Positions 33,177 through 41,518 of a DNA stretch of 64,000 bases are shown piece by piece. Position numbers and translations under genes: made by a program. The stretch is taken from NCBI GenBank assembly GCA_024236495.1, contig JACKKJ010000002.1, positions 649,001 to 713,000 of the forward strand. The letters are read 5' to 3'. Position 1 is the stretch's first letter; every line of letters begins with the position of its first letter. The notes beneath the pieces were generated by a model, which was not told where the DNA came from, made no database searches, and saw only the letters and a list, made by a program, of their open reading frames with translations. Source of the stretch: Paracoccaceae bacterium (lineage in GTDB: Bacteria > Pseudomonadota > Alphaproteobacteria > Rhodobacterales > Rhodobacteraceae).

Positions 33177-33653
33177 ATGTTGCTTCTCTTCGCATTCATC
33201 CTGGTCCCGATGATCGAGATCGGGTTGTTCATCAAGGTCGGCGGCCTGATCGGCATTGGCTGGACGCTTGCCATCGTGCTTGCGACCGCGATTGCGGGAA
33301 CCTGGCTGGTCAGGATGCAGGGAATGAGGGCGATGGCGGACCTGCGCGGGTCGCTGAACGAACTGCGCGACCCGACAGAGCCAATCGCGCATGGGGCGAT
33401 GATCCTGCTGGCGGGTGCGCTATTGCTGACACCGGGCTTTTTCACCGATGCGATGGGGCTCTTGCTGTTGCTGCCGCCGGTGCGGCGCGCGGCCTTGCGC
33501 CACATGGCGACGCGGATGAACGTCGCGCGGTTCACGATGGGTGGCCGGCAGGCGGGCGGGCGGCGGCCCGACGATGCGATTGATGGCGAATTCACCGTGA
33601 TCGACGATGAAAAACGCCCGGCGCACCGCCCTTCGGGCTGGACCCGGCATTGA
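33177..33653 (+). CDS. fxsA: FxsA family membrane protein
   Basis: A 158-residue protein with three or four membrane helices; it begins MLLLFAFILVPMIEIGLFIK and contains LLTPGFFTDAMGLLLLLPPVR, both hallmarks of FxsA, a cytoplasmic-membrane protein named for suppressing F exclusion of phage T7. GGAG lies 6 nt upstream of ATG 33177, so I reject the upstream in-frame start. It precedes secB with a 60-nt gap. Confidence 0.9.
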   Translation: MLLLFAFILVPMIEIGLFIKVGGLIGIGWTLAIVLATAIAGTWLVRMQGMRAMADLRGSLNELRDPTEPIAHGAMILLAGALLLTPGFFTDAMGLLLLLPPVRRAALRHMATRMNVARFTMGGRQAGGRRPDDAIDGEFTVIDDEKRPAHRPSGWTRH

Positions 33654-33678
33654 GGCGGGTCGACCAAGGTGCTAAACC
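33650..33678 (+). promoter_or_regulatory. Possible secB promoter
   Basis: TTGAGG (33650-33655), 17-nt spacer and TAAACC (33673-33678) precede secB. The -35 overlaps the fxsA stop. The -10 is a weak match. Confidence 0.3.
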
Positions 33679-33713
33679 CCGCCACGACATTGCAGGGATA
33701 ATTGGAGAAAGAC

Positions 33714-34220
33714 ATGGCCGAAGCCAACAACGGCGCCGCACCGCAGCCGGCCCAGCAGCTCAAGATGCAGATCCTGGGCCAGTTCATCCGCGACCTGTCC
33801 TTTGAGAACATCATCGTGCAGAAAGGCATCGGCGCGGCGCAGGTCCAGCCGGAGATTCAGGTCCAGGTCAGCCTTGATGCGCGCAAGCGCGCGGTCGAAA
33901 ACCAGTACGAGGTTCTGACCAAGTTCAAGATCACCTCCTCCAACGCGTCCGACAAGGCGCCGCTGTTCCTTCTGGAGCTGGAATACGGCGGCATCTTCCA
34001 CATCGAGGGCGTGCCGGAAGAGCAGATGCATCCGTTCCTGATGATCGAATGCCCGCGGATGCTGTTCCCCTACGTCCGCCGCATCGTCAGCGACGTGACG
34101 ACCGACGGCGGCTTCCCGCAGCTGAACCTCGACACGGTCGACTTCGTGGCGCTTTACCGGCAGGAACTGGCCCGCCGCGCCGCATCGATCCAGAAACCGG
34201 CCGACCAGCCGGCCAACTGA
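33714..34220 (+). CDS. secB: Protein-export chaperone SecB
   Basis: SecB holds preproteins unfolded and hands them to SecA. The 168-residue protein begins MAEANNGAAPQPAQQLKMQI with QYIRDLSFE-like QFIRDLSFENII, then LLELEYGGIFHIEGVPEEQ and IECPRMLFPYVRRIVSDVT, all conserved SecB blocks. GGAG is 6 nt before ATG 33714; an earlier TTG is out of place. It ends 11 nt before the likely idi start. Confidence 0.96.
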   Translation: MAEANNGAAPQPAQQLKMQILGQFIRDLSFENIIVQKGIGAAQVQPEIQVQVSLDARKRAVENQYEVLTKFKITSSNASDKAPLFLLELEYGGIFHIEGVPEEQMHPFLMIECPRMLFPYVRRIVSDVTTDGGFPQLNLDTVDFVALYRQELARRAASIQKPADQPAN

Positions 34221-34231
34221 CGGGCGCAGGA

Positions 34232-34768
34232 GTGCCGTCCGGGCTTCACGATCCGATCCCGGCGTGGGTCGATGGCGCGCTTGCGCCGATGGACAAGCTT
34301 GACGTTCACCTGAAGGGCGTGCGGCACAAGGCCGTTTCGGTGTTCGTTCTGGACGGCCCGCGCGTGCTGATCCAGCGCCGCGCCCTTGGCAAGTACCACA
34401 CACCCGGTCTTTGGGCGAACACCTGCTGCACGCATCCGCACTGGAACGAGGCGCCGCGCGACTGCGCGCTGCGCCGCCTTTCGCAGGAACTCGGGATAGA
34501 CGGCCTCGATCCGCAGCCGGTGGACCGGGTCGAATACCGCGCGGATGTCGGCGGCGGCATGGTGGAACATGAAGTCGTGGACATCTTCATCGCGCAGGCG
34601 GCGGGCGATCTGCTGATCCGGCCGAACCCCGACGAAGTCATGGACACCCGCTGGCTGACGCTTGACGAACTTGTGGCCGAGATCGCGGCATCGCCCGAAA
34701 TCTTCACGCCCTGGCTGAAGATCTATCTTGCGGACCACCGCGACCGCATCTTCGGGCAGGCTGCCTGA
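34232..34768 (+). CDS. idi: Isopentenyl-diphosphate delta-isomerase
   Basis: Type I Idi interconverts IPP and DMAPP for isoprenoids. The Nudix-like protein has HKAVSVFVLDGPRVLIQRRA, then GLWANTCCTHPHW with the catalytic Cys, RRLSQELGIDG and the EHEVVDIFIA metal site. The GTG at 34232 gives 178 residues and keeps IPAWVDGALAPMDKL, which resembles Rhodobacter Idi N termini. AGGAG overlaps that GTG, so initiation may rely on coupling to secB, whose stop is 11 nt upstream. ATG 34289 is the alternative. Confidence 0.92.
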   Translation: MPSGLHDPIPAWVDGALAPMDKLDVHLKGVRHKAVSVFVLDGPRVLIQRRALGKYHTPGLWANTCCTHPHWNEAPRDCALRRLSQELGIDGLDPQPVDRVEYRADVGGGMVEHEVVDIFIAQAAGDLLIRPNPDEVMDTRWLTLDELVAEIAASPEIFTPWLKIYLADHRDRIFGQAA

Positions 34769-34771
34769 CGC

Positions 34772-35074
34772 TCAGGCGATCTCCATCTCTTCCAGAAGGA
34801 CGGCCCAGGCGGCGCCATGCATGTCGCGGTCCGCGGCGGTGCCCTGCACCGTCGGACGCGGGAACGAGAACTTCACCACGCTGAGATCCGCGATGTCGAA
34901 CCGGCGGATGTCGGCGCCCGACACGCCATAAAGCGCCGCGACACGCGCGGTATCAAGCGCGCTGACAACGCGGGCGAAAACCTCGGCGCTGCCGCAGAAG
35001 ATATCCACGGTCAGCCAGAAGGGCCCGGCATTCTTGGACCGGACCTTCTGAACGATCGCGCCAAGTTCAGCCAT
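34772..35074 (-). CDS. AtuA-associated ferredoxin-fold protein (DUF4387)
   Basis: A 100-residue protein of the DUF4387 family: IVQKVRSKNAGPFWLTVDIFC at the start is diagnostic. This domain is found either fused to or encoded beside AtuA (DUF1446). It overlaps the atuA stop by 8 nt on the same strand, so the two products are probably subunits of one enzyme. Reaction unknown. Confidence 0.85.
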   Translation of the reverse strand: MAELGAIVQKVRSKNAGPFWLTVDIFCGSAEVFARVVSALDTARVAALYGVSGADIRRFDIADLSVVKFSFPRPTVQGTAADRDMHGAAWAVLLEEMEIA

Positions 35075-36425
35075 GTCCCACCTCGCTTACCTCAAGCCGG
35101 AAGGCCGACATCGGATTGTCCAGTGTCATCACATGGTGCAGGCAGAATTCGTAGATCGCGCCGCGCGACATTTCCGCCGGCGAGAAGGGGAAGGCGAAGG
35201 TCGGCATCGGCTCCTCCTCCGTCAGGGCGTGATGAAGAAGGTAGGGGTTCAGGATCTTGGCAATCTCCACCGCCTGCGGTTCGGTCGGGGCGGTCACGAT
35301 CGCCAGCACGCCGACCTCGGTCGGGACGGTGCGGCCCGTTTCAAGCGGACCAAGCGTCGCGTCCTGGCCGACCAGCCGCATCTCGATCGTGAAGTCCGCT
35401 TCGGTCAAGCCGGTCCGCTCTACCGCGACCTTGCGGCAGCGCGCCGCGATGTCCTCGGCCCAGGTGCGGGCGTTCTCGACATAGCGCCGGTCTCGCAGCA
35501 GCGTCAGGCTGACGGCCTGGTACCCCGCGATACGCGCGCCTTCGAGCTTGACCGTATAGGGCCCGGGCACCCAGACGGACCCTTCCACCCGGACCCGTCG
35601 GTCATCCAGCGCGACATAGCGCGACCCGGTCACGTCAAGATGTCCACCCGGTTCGTAAAGGATGAAGGGGTCGGTGTTTTCGTAAAGCATGTGGGCAGAG
35701 ACGGTATAGGGCGTCGCCCGCGCGATGCCGCCCAGCGGTTCCAGCGTAAAGCCGGTTTCGTCGAAGTCGATCTGGATGACACCCGAGGCCGGGTTGGTCG
35801 TCGCCAGCGCGCCGCATTCGCCGACCTTGGCGCCATGCCATGCCCCGCCGGCATCGCAGTTGCGCGCGATGGGAAGTGCCGCGATGATCGCGGTGTCGGT
35901 GGTCCGCCCGGCGATCACGATGTCGGCGCCGGTATCGATCGCCGCGCGAATCTGTTCGGCACCCGCCAGCGCGACGATGTTGGCGCAGGACCGCAGGGTT
36001 TCGGCGTCGGCACCGGGTGCGCCGCTTAATGGCTTCACCCGCCCGGCGGCCATCGCATCGGCAACGGCATCGGGCGACTGGCCGGAATAAAGCCGCGCGA
36101 CCCGAAGCTTTTGCCCCAGCTCCGCGGCCAGCTCGCAGGTGATTTCGTAAAGCCAGTCCACCGCGCTGTCGGCGCCGCAGGTGCCCGCCGTTCCGATCAC
36201 AAGCGGCACCCCCGCCTCGGCCCGCGCCAGCATCAGGTCACGCCATTCCGCCCTTGTCGTGGACCGAGAGTACTTGGAAACGCCGCGCCCGAGGTAGGAG
36301 GGCCCACTATCCGTGGACCCCCCGTCTACCGCGATGATGTCCGGCCGGTTGGCCACCCCCCGCGCCAGTGCCGCACGGTCGTAGGCCAGCCCAAGGGCAC
36401 CGGTCGGGATCAGGACGCGAACCAT
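35067..36425 (-). CDS. AtuA family protein (DUF1446)
   Basis: A 452-residue DUF1446/AtuA protein. It starts VRVLIPTGALGLAYDRAALA, followed by DIIAVDGGSTDSGPSYLGRG, ADIVIAGRTTDTAIIAALPI and GVIQIDFDETGFTLEPLGG. AtuA is needed for acyclic terpene (citronellol) use in Pseudomonas, but its reaction is not defined. Here it lies 1 nt after tctA and overlaps DUF4387, inside a tricarboxylate-transporter operon, which suggests it processes an imported organic acid. No terpene genes are nearby. Confidence 0.85.
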   Translation of the reverse strand: MVRVLIPTGALGLAYDRAALARGVANRPDIIAVDGGSTDSGPSYLGRGVSKYSRSTTRAEWRDLMLARAEAGVPLVIGTAGTCGADSAVDWLYEITCELAAELGQKLRVARLYSGQSPDAVADAMAAGRVKPLSGAPGADAETLRSCANIVALAGAEQIRAAIDTGADIVIAGRTTDTAIIAALPIARNCDAGGAWHGAKVGECGALATTNPASGVIQIDFDETGFTLEPLGGIARATPYTVSAHMLYENTDPFILYEPGGHLDVTGSRYVALDDRRVRVEGSVWVPGPYTVKLEGARIAGYQAVSLTLLRDRRYVENARTWAEDIAARCRKVAVERTGLTEADFTIEMRLVGQDATLGPLETGRTVPTEVGVLAIVTAPTEPQAVEIAKILNPYLLHHALTEEEPMPTFAFPFSPAEMSRGAIYEFCLHHVMTLDNPMSAFRLEVSEVGHG

Positions 36426-36426
36426 G

Positions 36427-37944
36427 TCAGTCTTCGTTCGCGCTGTCGGGAACCGGCGGACGTTTCAACACGCCGCGCAGGAACATCGGCGCGATGAACC
36501 CGGCCGCCGCCGCAACCCACAGGACCGCTGCGATGGGCGAAGAGAACAGATAGGTCCAGTCGCCCCCCGACAACGTCATGGCGTGGCGCAGGTTGTTTTC
36601 CATCTGGTAGCCCAGAAGGATGCCAAGGATCACCGGCACCGTCGGAATATCCATCTTGCGGAACGCATAGCCCATGACGCCGAAGACGATCATCAGGACA
36701 AGGTCGAAGTAGCTGCCCGAAAGCGAATAGATGCCGACGAAGGACACCATGGTCACACCGGGCAGAAGGATCGCCGGCGGCACCATCAGGATCTTCACGA
36801 AGACCTTCACCATCGGCACGTTCATCGCCAGCAGCACGAAGTTCGCGATGAGGAGTGAGGCGATCAGCCCCCAGACGACCTCGGGCCGGTCGGCGAAAAG
36901 CGTCGGGCCAGGGGTGATGTTCAGGGTCATGAGAACCGCAAGCAGCACCGCCGTCGTACCGGACCCCGGAACCCCGAGCGTCAGCATTGGCACCAGTGCG
37001 CCACCCGCCGCCGCGTTGTTCCCGGCCTCCGGCGCCGCGACGCCCTTGGCGACCCCGGTTCCGAAACCACCCTTTTCGCCCGCGATACCCTTTTCCATCA
37101 TGTAGGTCATGAAGGAACCGAGCGAGGCCCCGGCGCCCGGCAGGACACCGGCCACAAAGCCCACGATCGAGGACCGGATCATCGTCCAGCGGGTCGACCA
37201 CATCTCGGCCCAGGGAACGGTGACCTTGCCCAGCTTGACGCCCGCCGCGCTGGACTTGCCATGCGTCTCGATGAATATGAACACCTCGGACACCGCGAAA
37301 AGACCGACGATGGCCACAAGGAAGTCGATCCCGTCCGCAAGGTGCAGGTTGCCGCCGGTAAATCGGTAGAAGCCCGAGTTGTTGTCGAGCCCGATAAGCG
37401 CGATCGCGAGCCCGATGAAGGAGGCCAGCGCCGCCTTGGCCTGGTTGTTGGACGCCATGCCGCCGAGCGTCGCGAAGGCCAGGGCATAAAGAGCGAAGTA
37501 TTCGGCGGGGCCGAACTTGTAGGCGATCCGCGCAAGGAAGGGCGCGACCATGGCCAGCGCGATCGTCGCAAGAAGCGCGCCGACAAACGACGCCACGCCA
37601 GAGATGACCAGCGCATCGCCGGCCCGCCCGGCCTTGGCCATGGGATATCCATCGAGCGTGGTCATCATCGCCGGTTCGTCGCCGGGAATGTTGAGAAGGA
37701 TCGATGAGATCCGTCCGCCATACATCGCGCCGTAGTAGACCGACGTCAGCAGCACCAGCGCCGCCGTCGCATCAAGGCCAAGCGAAAATGTGATCGGGAT
37801 CAGGATCGCCACGCCATTCGACGGCCCGAGCCCCGGCAGGGCGCCGATGATCGTGCCAAGGAAACAGCCGACGACCGCAAGGACCAGCGTCAGCGGCGAC
37901 AAGGCCACGTCGAAGCCAAGCGCGAGGTTGGACAGGAGTTCCAT
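36427..37944 (-). CDS. tctA: Tripartite tricarboxylate transporter large permease TctA
   Basis: A 505-residue TctA permease with about eleven membrane helices. Conserved motifs are GTIIGALPGLGPSNGVAILIPITF, MYGGRISSILLNIPGDEPAMMTTLDGYPM and ALVPMLTLGVPGSGTTAVLLAVLM. TctABC transporters take up di- or tricarboxylates with a periplasmic binding protein. The substrate here is unknown. It follows tctB by 9 nt. Confidence 0.95.
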   Translation of the reverse strand: MELLSNLALGFDVALSPLTLVLAVVGCFLGTIIGALPGLGPSNGVAILIPITFSLGLDATAALVLLTSVYYGAMYGGRISSILLNIPGDEPAMMTTLDGYPMAKAGRAGDALVISGVASFVGALLATIALAMVAPFLARIAYKFGPAEYFALYALAFATLGGMASNNQAKAALASFIGLAIALIGLDNNSGFYRFTGGNLHLADGIDFLVAIVGLFAVSEVFIFIETHGKSSAAGVKLGKVTVPWAEMWSTRWTMIRSSIVGFVAGVLPGAGASLGSFMTYMMEKGIAGEKGGFGTGVAKGVAAPEAGNNAAAGGALVPMLTLGVPGSGTTAVLLAVLMTLNITPGPTLFADRPEVVWGLIASLLIANFVLLAMNVPMVKVFVKILMVPPAILLPGVTMVSFVGIYSLSGSYFDLVLMIVFGVMGYAFRKMDIPTVPVILGILLGYQMENNLRHAMTLSGGDWTYLFSSPIAAVLWVAAAAGFIAPMFLRGVLKRPPVPDSANED

Positions 37945-37953
37945 GAGATGTCC

Positions 37954-38397
37954 TCAGCCCATCAGGGCGCGCGGCAGGGCGACAAGACCCAGACCCAGCG
38001 CGTATTTGAAGATGACGAAAAGCCCGACGGACAGCCCGACGCCGATGATCGCGGCGCGCTGCGGCTTCGGGTCGATCTGGAAGCTCAGGATGGCCGCGAC
38101 GATCGCCGTCGGGATCAGGAAGCCGGAGGGCCTGAGCGCATAGGCGTAGCCGATCATGACCGCCGTCGCGAAGGCAAGCGACAGAAGGCTTTTCGCGGCA
38201 GGCCAATCGGGTTCCGCGTCCGGCTTCAGGATCATCGCCGCCGCGCTGAGCGCCATGCCGATGCCCACGATGATCGGAAAGACCTTGGGGCCGAGCTTGT
38301 CGAAGATGTTTCCGGGCGGCAGGTTGTAGGCGCTCGCGATATACGCGAGCGCCACAAGGATCACGACCACTCCGAAGATGCGGTCGGTTCTGATCAT
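37954..38397 (-). CDS. tctB: Tripartite tricarboxylate transporter small subunit TctB
   Basis: A 147-residue protein with four membrane helices, as expected for TctB (about 1-22, 38-55, 75-100 and 115-140). It begins MIRTDRIFGVVVILVALAYI. ATG 38397 overlaps the tctC stop (ATGA), and tctA begins 9 nt after its stop. Confidence 0.87.
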   Translation of the reverse strand: MIRTDRIFGVVVILVALAYIASAYNLPPGNIFDKLGPKVFPIIVGIGMALSAAAMILKPDAEPDWPAAKSLLSLAFATAVMIGYAYALRPSGFLIPTAIVAAILSFQIDPKPQRAAIIGVGLSVGLFVIFKYALGLGLVALPRALMG

Positions 38398-39362
38398 TGG
38401 ATCACACCGATCTCTTTCGAAAGCGCCTCGGTGTCGGCCACGACCTGATCGACCCAGGACTGGAAGTCGCCGCCAACCTTGGTGAAGGGCGCAAGCCCGT
38501 TCGCGGTCATGGTTTCCTTCCACTCGGCGCTGTCGGCGATGGCCTGGATCCTGGAGGCCCAGACGTTGAATTCGTCGTCCGAGATCCCCTTGGGAACATA
38601 GAAGCCGCGCCAGTTCACCGCGACGACGTCGAAGCCCTGTTCGCGCGCGGTCGGGATGTCGTCGAACCCGGGAACGCGGTCTTCGGTCAGGACGGCCAGC
38701 GCGCGAACCTCGCCCGACTGGATGAAGCCCACGATTTCCGACATGTCGCCGGTCATCGCCTGGGTGAAGCCGCCGACGGTCTGGGTGATCGCGTCAGCGC
38801 CGCCATCGACACCGATGTACTTGATCGAACCGATGTCGGTGAACCCTGCCGCCTTCATGACCTGAAGCGGCTTCATGTGGTCGAAGCCGCCCGCGGCGGA
38901 ACCGCCGGCAAACGCCACCGAGCCCGGATCGGCCTTGATCGCCTCGACCATGTCGCCGAGCGTCTGGAACGGGCTGTCCTTGGCGACGACGATCACGCCG
39001 GGATCGGCGCCGATCGCGCCGACAAAGCGCACCTGGTCGGCGGTCGCGTCACCGAAAGCCTTCTGCGCAAGGCGGGTCGTTGTCGCGGACGAGGCGGCGA
39101 CGATCAGGTCGGCGTCGGTGTTGCGTTCGTTCACGACGTAGCTGTAGGCCAGACCGCCGCCGGCACCGGCCATGTTGGTGACCTGCACGGGGGCGTCCAC
39201 CTGCTTGAGATCGTAAAGAAGCTTGCCGACCTGGCGGCAGGTGAAGTCCCAGCCGCCGCCGGGGTTGGCGGGCGCGATGCATTCCGTCGCCCAGGCCGAA
39301 GAAGTCGCCGCAAGGGCAAGAACGGCGCTGGTGCCCAGCGCCTTGAGAGCCGTGAATTTCAT
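38394..39362 (-). CDS. tctC: Tripartite tricarboxylate transporter substrate-binding protein TctC
   Basis: A 322-residue periplasmic binding protein with signal MKFTALKALGTSAVLALAAT cleaved after AWA. Mature sequence ECIAPANPGGGWDFTCR is the Bug/TctC substrate site, followed by GGAGGGLAYSY-like residues and IGADPGVIVVAKDSPF. GGAGG lies 6 nt before ATG 39362. It leads the tctC-tctB-tctA-atuA-DUF4387 operon and is divergent from a tctD-like regulator. Confidence 0.93.
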   Translation of the reverse strand: MKFTALKALGTSAVLALAATSSAWATECIAPANPGGGWDFTCRQVGKLLYDLKQVDAPVQVTNMAGAGGGLAYSYVVNERNTDADLIVAASSATTTRLAQKAFGDATADQVRFVGAIGADPGVIVVAKDSPFQTLGDMVEAIKADPGSVAFAGGSAAGGFDHMKPLQVMKAAGFTDIGSIKYIGVDGGADAITQTVGGFTQAMTGDMSEIVGFIQSGEVRALAVLTEDRVPGFDDIPTAREQGFDVVAVNWRGFYVPKGISDDEFNVWASRIQAIADSAEWKETMTANGLAPFTKVGGDFQSWVDQVVADTEALSKEIGVIQ

Positions 39363-39479
39363 GCTGTCCTCCCAGACATGTTCCGCTGGATCGGGATTCC
39401 GCAACCGTCGCGGTTCCCTCCCCTTGCGGATGGAACGATTCGCGGGAAAGCTGACACGAACCTGTCATCCGTGGGTCAG
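39363..39479. promoter_or_regulatory. Divergent control region tctC/tctD with inverted repeats
   Basis: The 117-nt gap holds AACCG-TCG-CGGTT at 39403-39415 and TGACA-N6-TGTCA at 39452-39467. The second is 12 nt before the tctD start, the first is 41 nt before the tctC start. They are candidate binding sites for the TctD-like regulator. Confidence 0.45.
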
Positions 39480-40145
39480 ATGCGCTTCCTGTTGGTCGAG
39501 GACAATCCAGAGCTTTCCTGTTCGGTCGCGGACCGGCTGCGCCTTGATGGCCACGCCGTCGACTCGGCCGCCTCCCTGTCCGAGGCGCGGGATTGCCTTG
39601 CGGCGGCGGGTTACGACTTGATCCTGCTTGATATTTCCTTGCCGGACGGAGATGGCCGCGACTTCCTGAAATCGGAAAGGCGGGCGGGCCGCGACACCCC
39701 TATCATCGTGATGACTGCGCGCGCCGCGGTGTCGGACCGGGTCGATGTTCTTGACCTTGGGGCGGACGATTATGTCACCAAACCGTTCGATTTCGCCGAG
39801 CTTGAGGCGCGTTGCCGGGCGGTGCTTCGCCGGCGCGGCAGCGCGTTGCAGACCGTGCGGGCCTTCGCGGGCCTGACTTTCAACCCGCTGACCGCCACGC
39901 TGACCATCGGCCCCGAAACGCGCGAACTGCGCAACCGGGAACTTCGGCTGTTCGAGATCCTGCTTTCCGCGCCCGACCGGATCTTTTCGAAGGCCCACCT
40001 TTGCGACCGGCTCTTTTCCTATGCCGAGGCGGTGACGGACAACGCGATAGAGGTTTACGTCGGCCGCCTGCGCCGGAAGCTCGAGGGCTCCGGCGCGAGG
40101 ATCGAGACGGTCCGCGGGATCGGTTACCGGCTGGTGGCGGAATGA
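39480..40145 (+). CDS. OmpR-family response regulator (TctD-like)
   Basis: A 221-residue response regulator. The receiver domain begins MRFLLVEDNPELSCSVADRL with acceptor Asp51 in LLDISLPDGDG, Thr in IVMTARAA and Lys in YVTKPFD; the C-terminal winged helix has LRNRELRLFEILL and VYVGRLRRKL. Being divergent from tctCBA and paired with a TctE-like kinase, it likely controls that transporter. The ribosome binding site at ATG 39480 is weak. Confidence 0.88.
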   Translation: MRFLLVEDNPELSCSVADRLRLDGHAVDSAASLSEARDCLAAAGYDLILLDISLPDGDGRDFLKSERRAGRDTPIIVMTARAAVSDRVDVLDLGADDYVTKPFDFAELEARCRAVLRRRGSALQTVRAFAGLTFNPLTATLTIGPETRELRNRELRLFEILLSAPDRIFSKAHLCDRLFSYAEAVTDNAIEVYVGRLRRKLEGSGARIETVRGIGYRLVAE

Positions 40146-41518
40146 AACAGGCGCCGATGTCGCTGCGCCGGAGGCTGGTGCTGCAGCTTCTGGGCATCGC
40201 GGCGGTCCTGGCGATCCTGCTTTACCTGACAGTCCGGACGGTCGCGAACTCTGCCGCAGAGGCCACGCAGGACGGCGTTCTGGGCGCCGCGACCATGGCC
40301 ATCGCGGAACGGCTTCAGGGGGGCGACACGGGCGTCAGCCTTGACCTGCCCTACGAAGCGTTCTCGATCCTCGGCTCGATCAGCGATGACCGGATCTTCT
40401 ACCGAGTGGACGCAAACGGCGAGACGCTTACGGGCTACGCGGACCTTCCCTTGCCGCGCCACGCGGCCCCCTCGGTCGAGCCGGTGTTCTTCTCGGACTT
40501 CTACCGCGAGTTTGCGGTGCGCATCGCGGTCACAAACCGGGCGGTTCTGGTCAACCGGCAACCGATCCTTGTCACCGTCGCGGTCGCCCAGACCCGCCAG
40601 GGGCAAGAGGCGATCGCCCAGCGGACGGCCAATCTTGCCGCCGCGATCGGTCTTGCCGCCTTTGCCCTGGCGGCGCTCTTGTCGATGCTCACGGCGGGCA
40701 GCGTGCTTGGTCCGATCAACCGGCTTGCCGATGCCGTCGGCCGGCGGGGTCCGCACGACCTGCGCGCCGTCGATCACCCCTCGCCCGAGGAATTGCGGCC
40801 GCTGGTGACGTCTCTGAACGGGTTCATCGCGCGACTGCGCGGCGCGCTGAGCCGAACCGAAACCTTCATCGCCGAGGCCGCGCATCACATTCGCACACCA
40901 CTTGCCACGGTGCGCGCGCGCGCCGAAATCGCGCTGCGCCAGTCCGAGGCGGACGAGACGCGCGAAACCATGCGCGCGGTGATCCGCGCGGTCGAGGAAA
41001 GCAGCCGTTCCGCAAGCCAGCTTCTGGATCACGCGACCGTCGTCTACCGGTCCGACAGGCTTGCCGATGGCCCGGTGGATCTGTCGAAGCTGCTGCAGGG
41101 CCTTGCGCGGTCACATGGCCCGACGGCCGAACTGCGGGATCTCACGATTTCGGTGTCGGGCGCCGATTGTCCGGTCACCGTGCAGGGTGACCGCCTGCTT
41201 CTGGAAAGCGCGCTGCGCAACCTGATCGACAATGCGATCAAGTATTCGCCGCCCGAAACCGAAATTGCGCTGTCACTGGCGGCGCGGGACGGAAAAGCCG
41301 TGATCGCGGTCAGGGATCGCGGGCGGGGCCTGGGCGGGCGTTCGCAGCCGGAACTTGCCCGGCGCTTCGTCCGCGGCGCCAATGTCGATGACGTGGTCGG
41401 TTCGGGCCTGGGCCTGACCATCGTCGAGGAAGTCGCCGAGATTCACGGCGGATCGTTTCTGCTGACCGAACGGAAAGGGGGCGGCACATGCGCCGAACTG
41501 GTCCTGCCCTTGCGGTGA
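40142..41518 (+). CDS. Sensor histidine kinase (TctE-like)
   Basis: A 458-residue sensor kinase with two membrane helices (about 11-33 and 175-200) around a periplasmic domain of about 140 residues typical of TctE-type 2CSK_N sensors, an HAMP-like linker, the H box EAAHHIRTPLATVRARAE, N box LRNLIDNAIKY, and G boxes VRDRGRGL and GSGLGLTIVEEV. ATG 40142 overlaps the regulator stop, and its own end overlaps the next gene by 31 nt. Probably senses the tct substrate. Confidence 0.9.
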   Translation: MKQAPMSLRRRLVLQLLGIAAVLAILLYLTVRTVANSAAEATQDGVLGAATMAIAERLQGGDTGVSLDLPYEAFSILGSISDDRIFYRVDANGETLTGYADLPLPRHAAPSVEPVFFSDFYREFAVRIAVTNRAVLVNRQPILVTVAVAQTRQGQEAIAQRTANLAAAIGLAAFALAALLSMLTAGSVLGPINRLADAVGRRGPHDLRAVDHPSPEELRPLVTSLNGFIARLRGALSRTETFIAEAAHHIRTPLATVRARAEIALRQSEADETRETMRAVIRAVEESSRSASQLLDHATVVYRSDRLADGPVDLSKLLQGLARSHGPTAELRDLTISVSGADCPVTVQGDRLLLESALRNLIDNAIKYSPPETEIALSLAARDGKAVIAVRDRGRGLGGRSQPELARRFVRGANVDDVVGSGLGLTIVEEVAEIHGGSFLLTERKGGGTCAELVLPLR

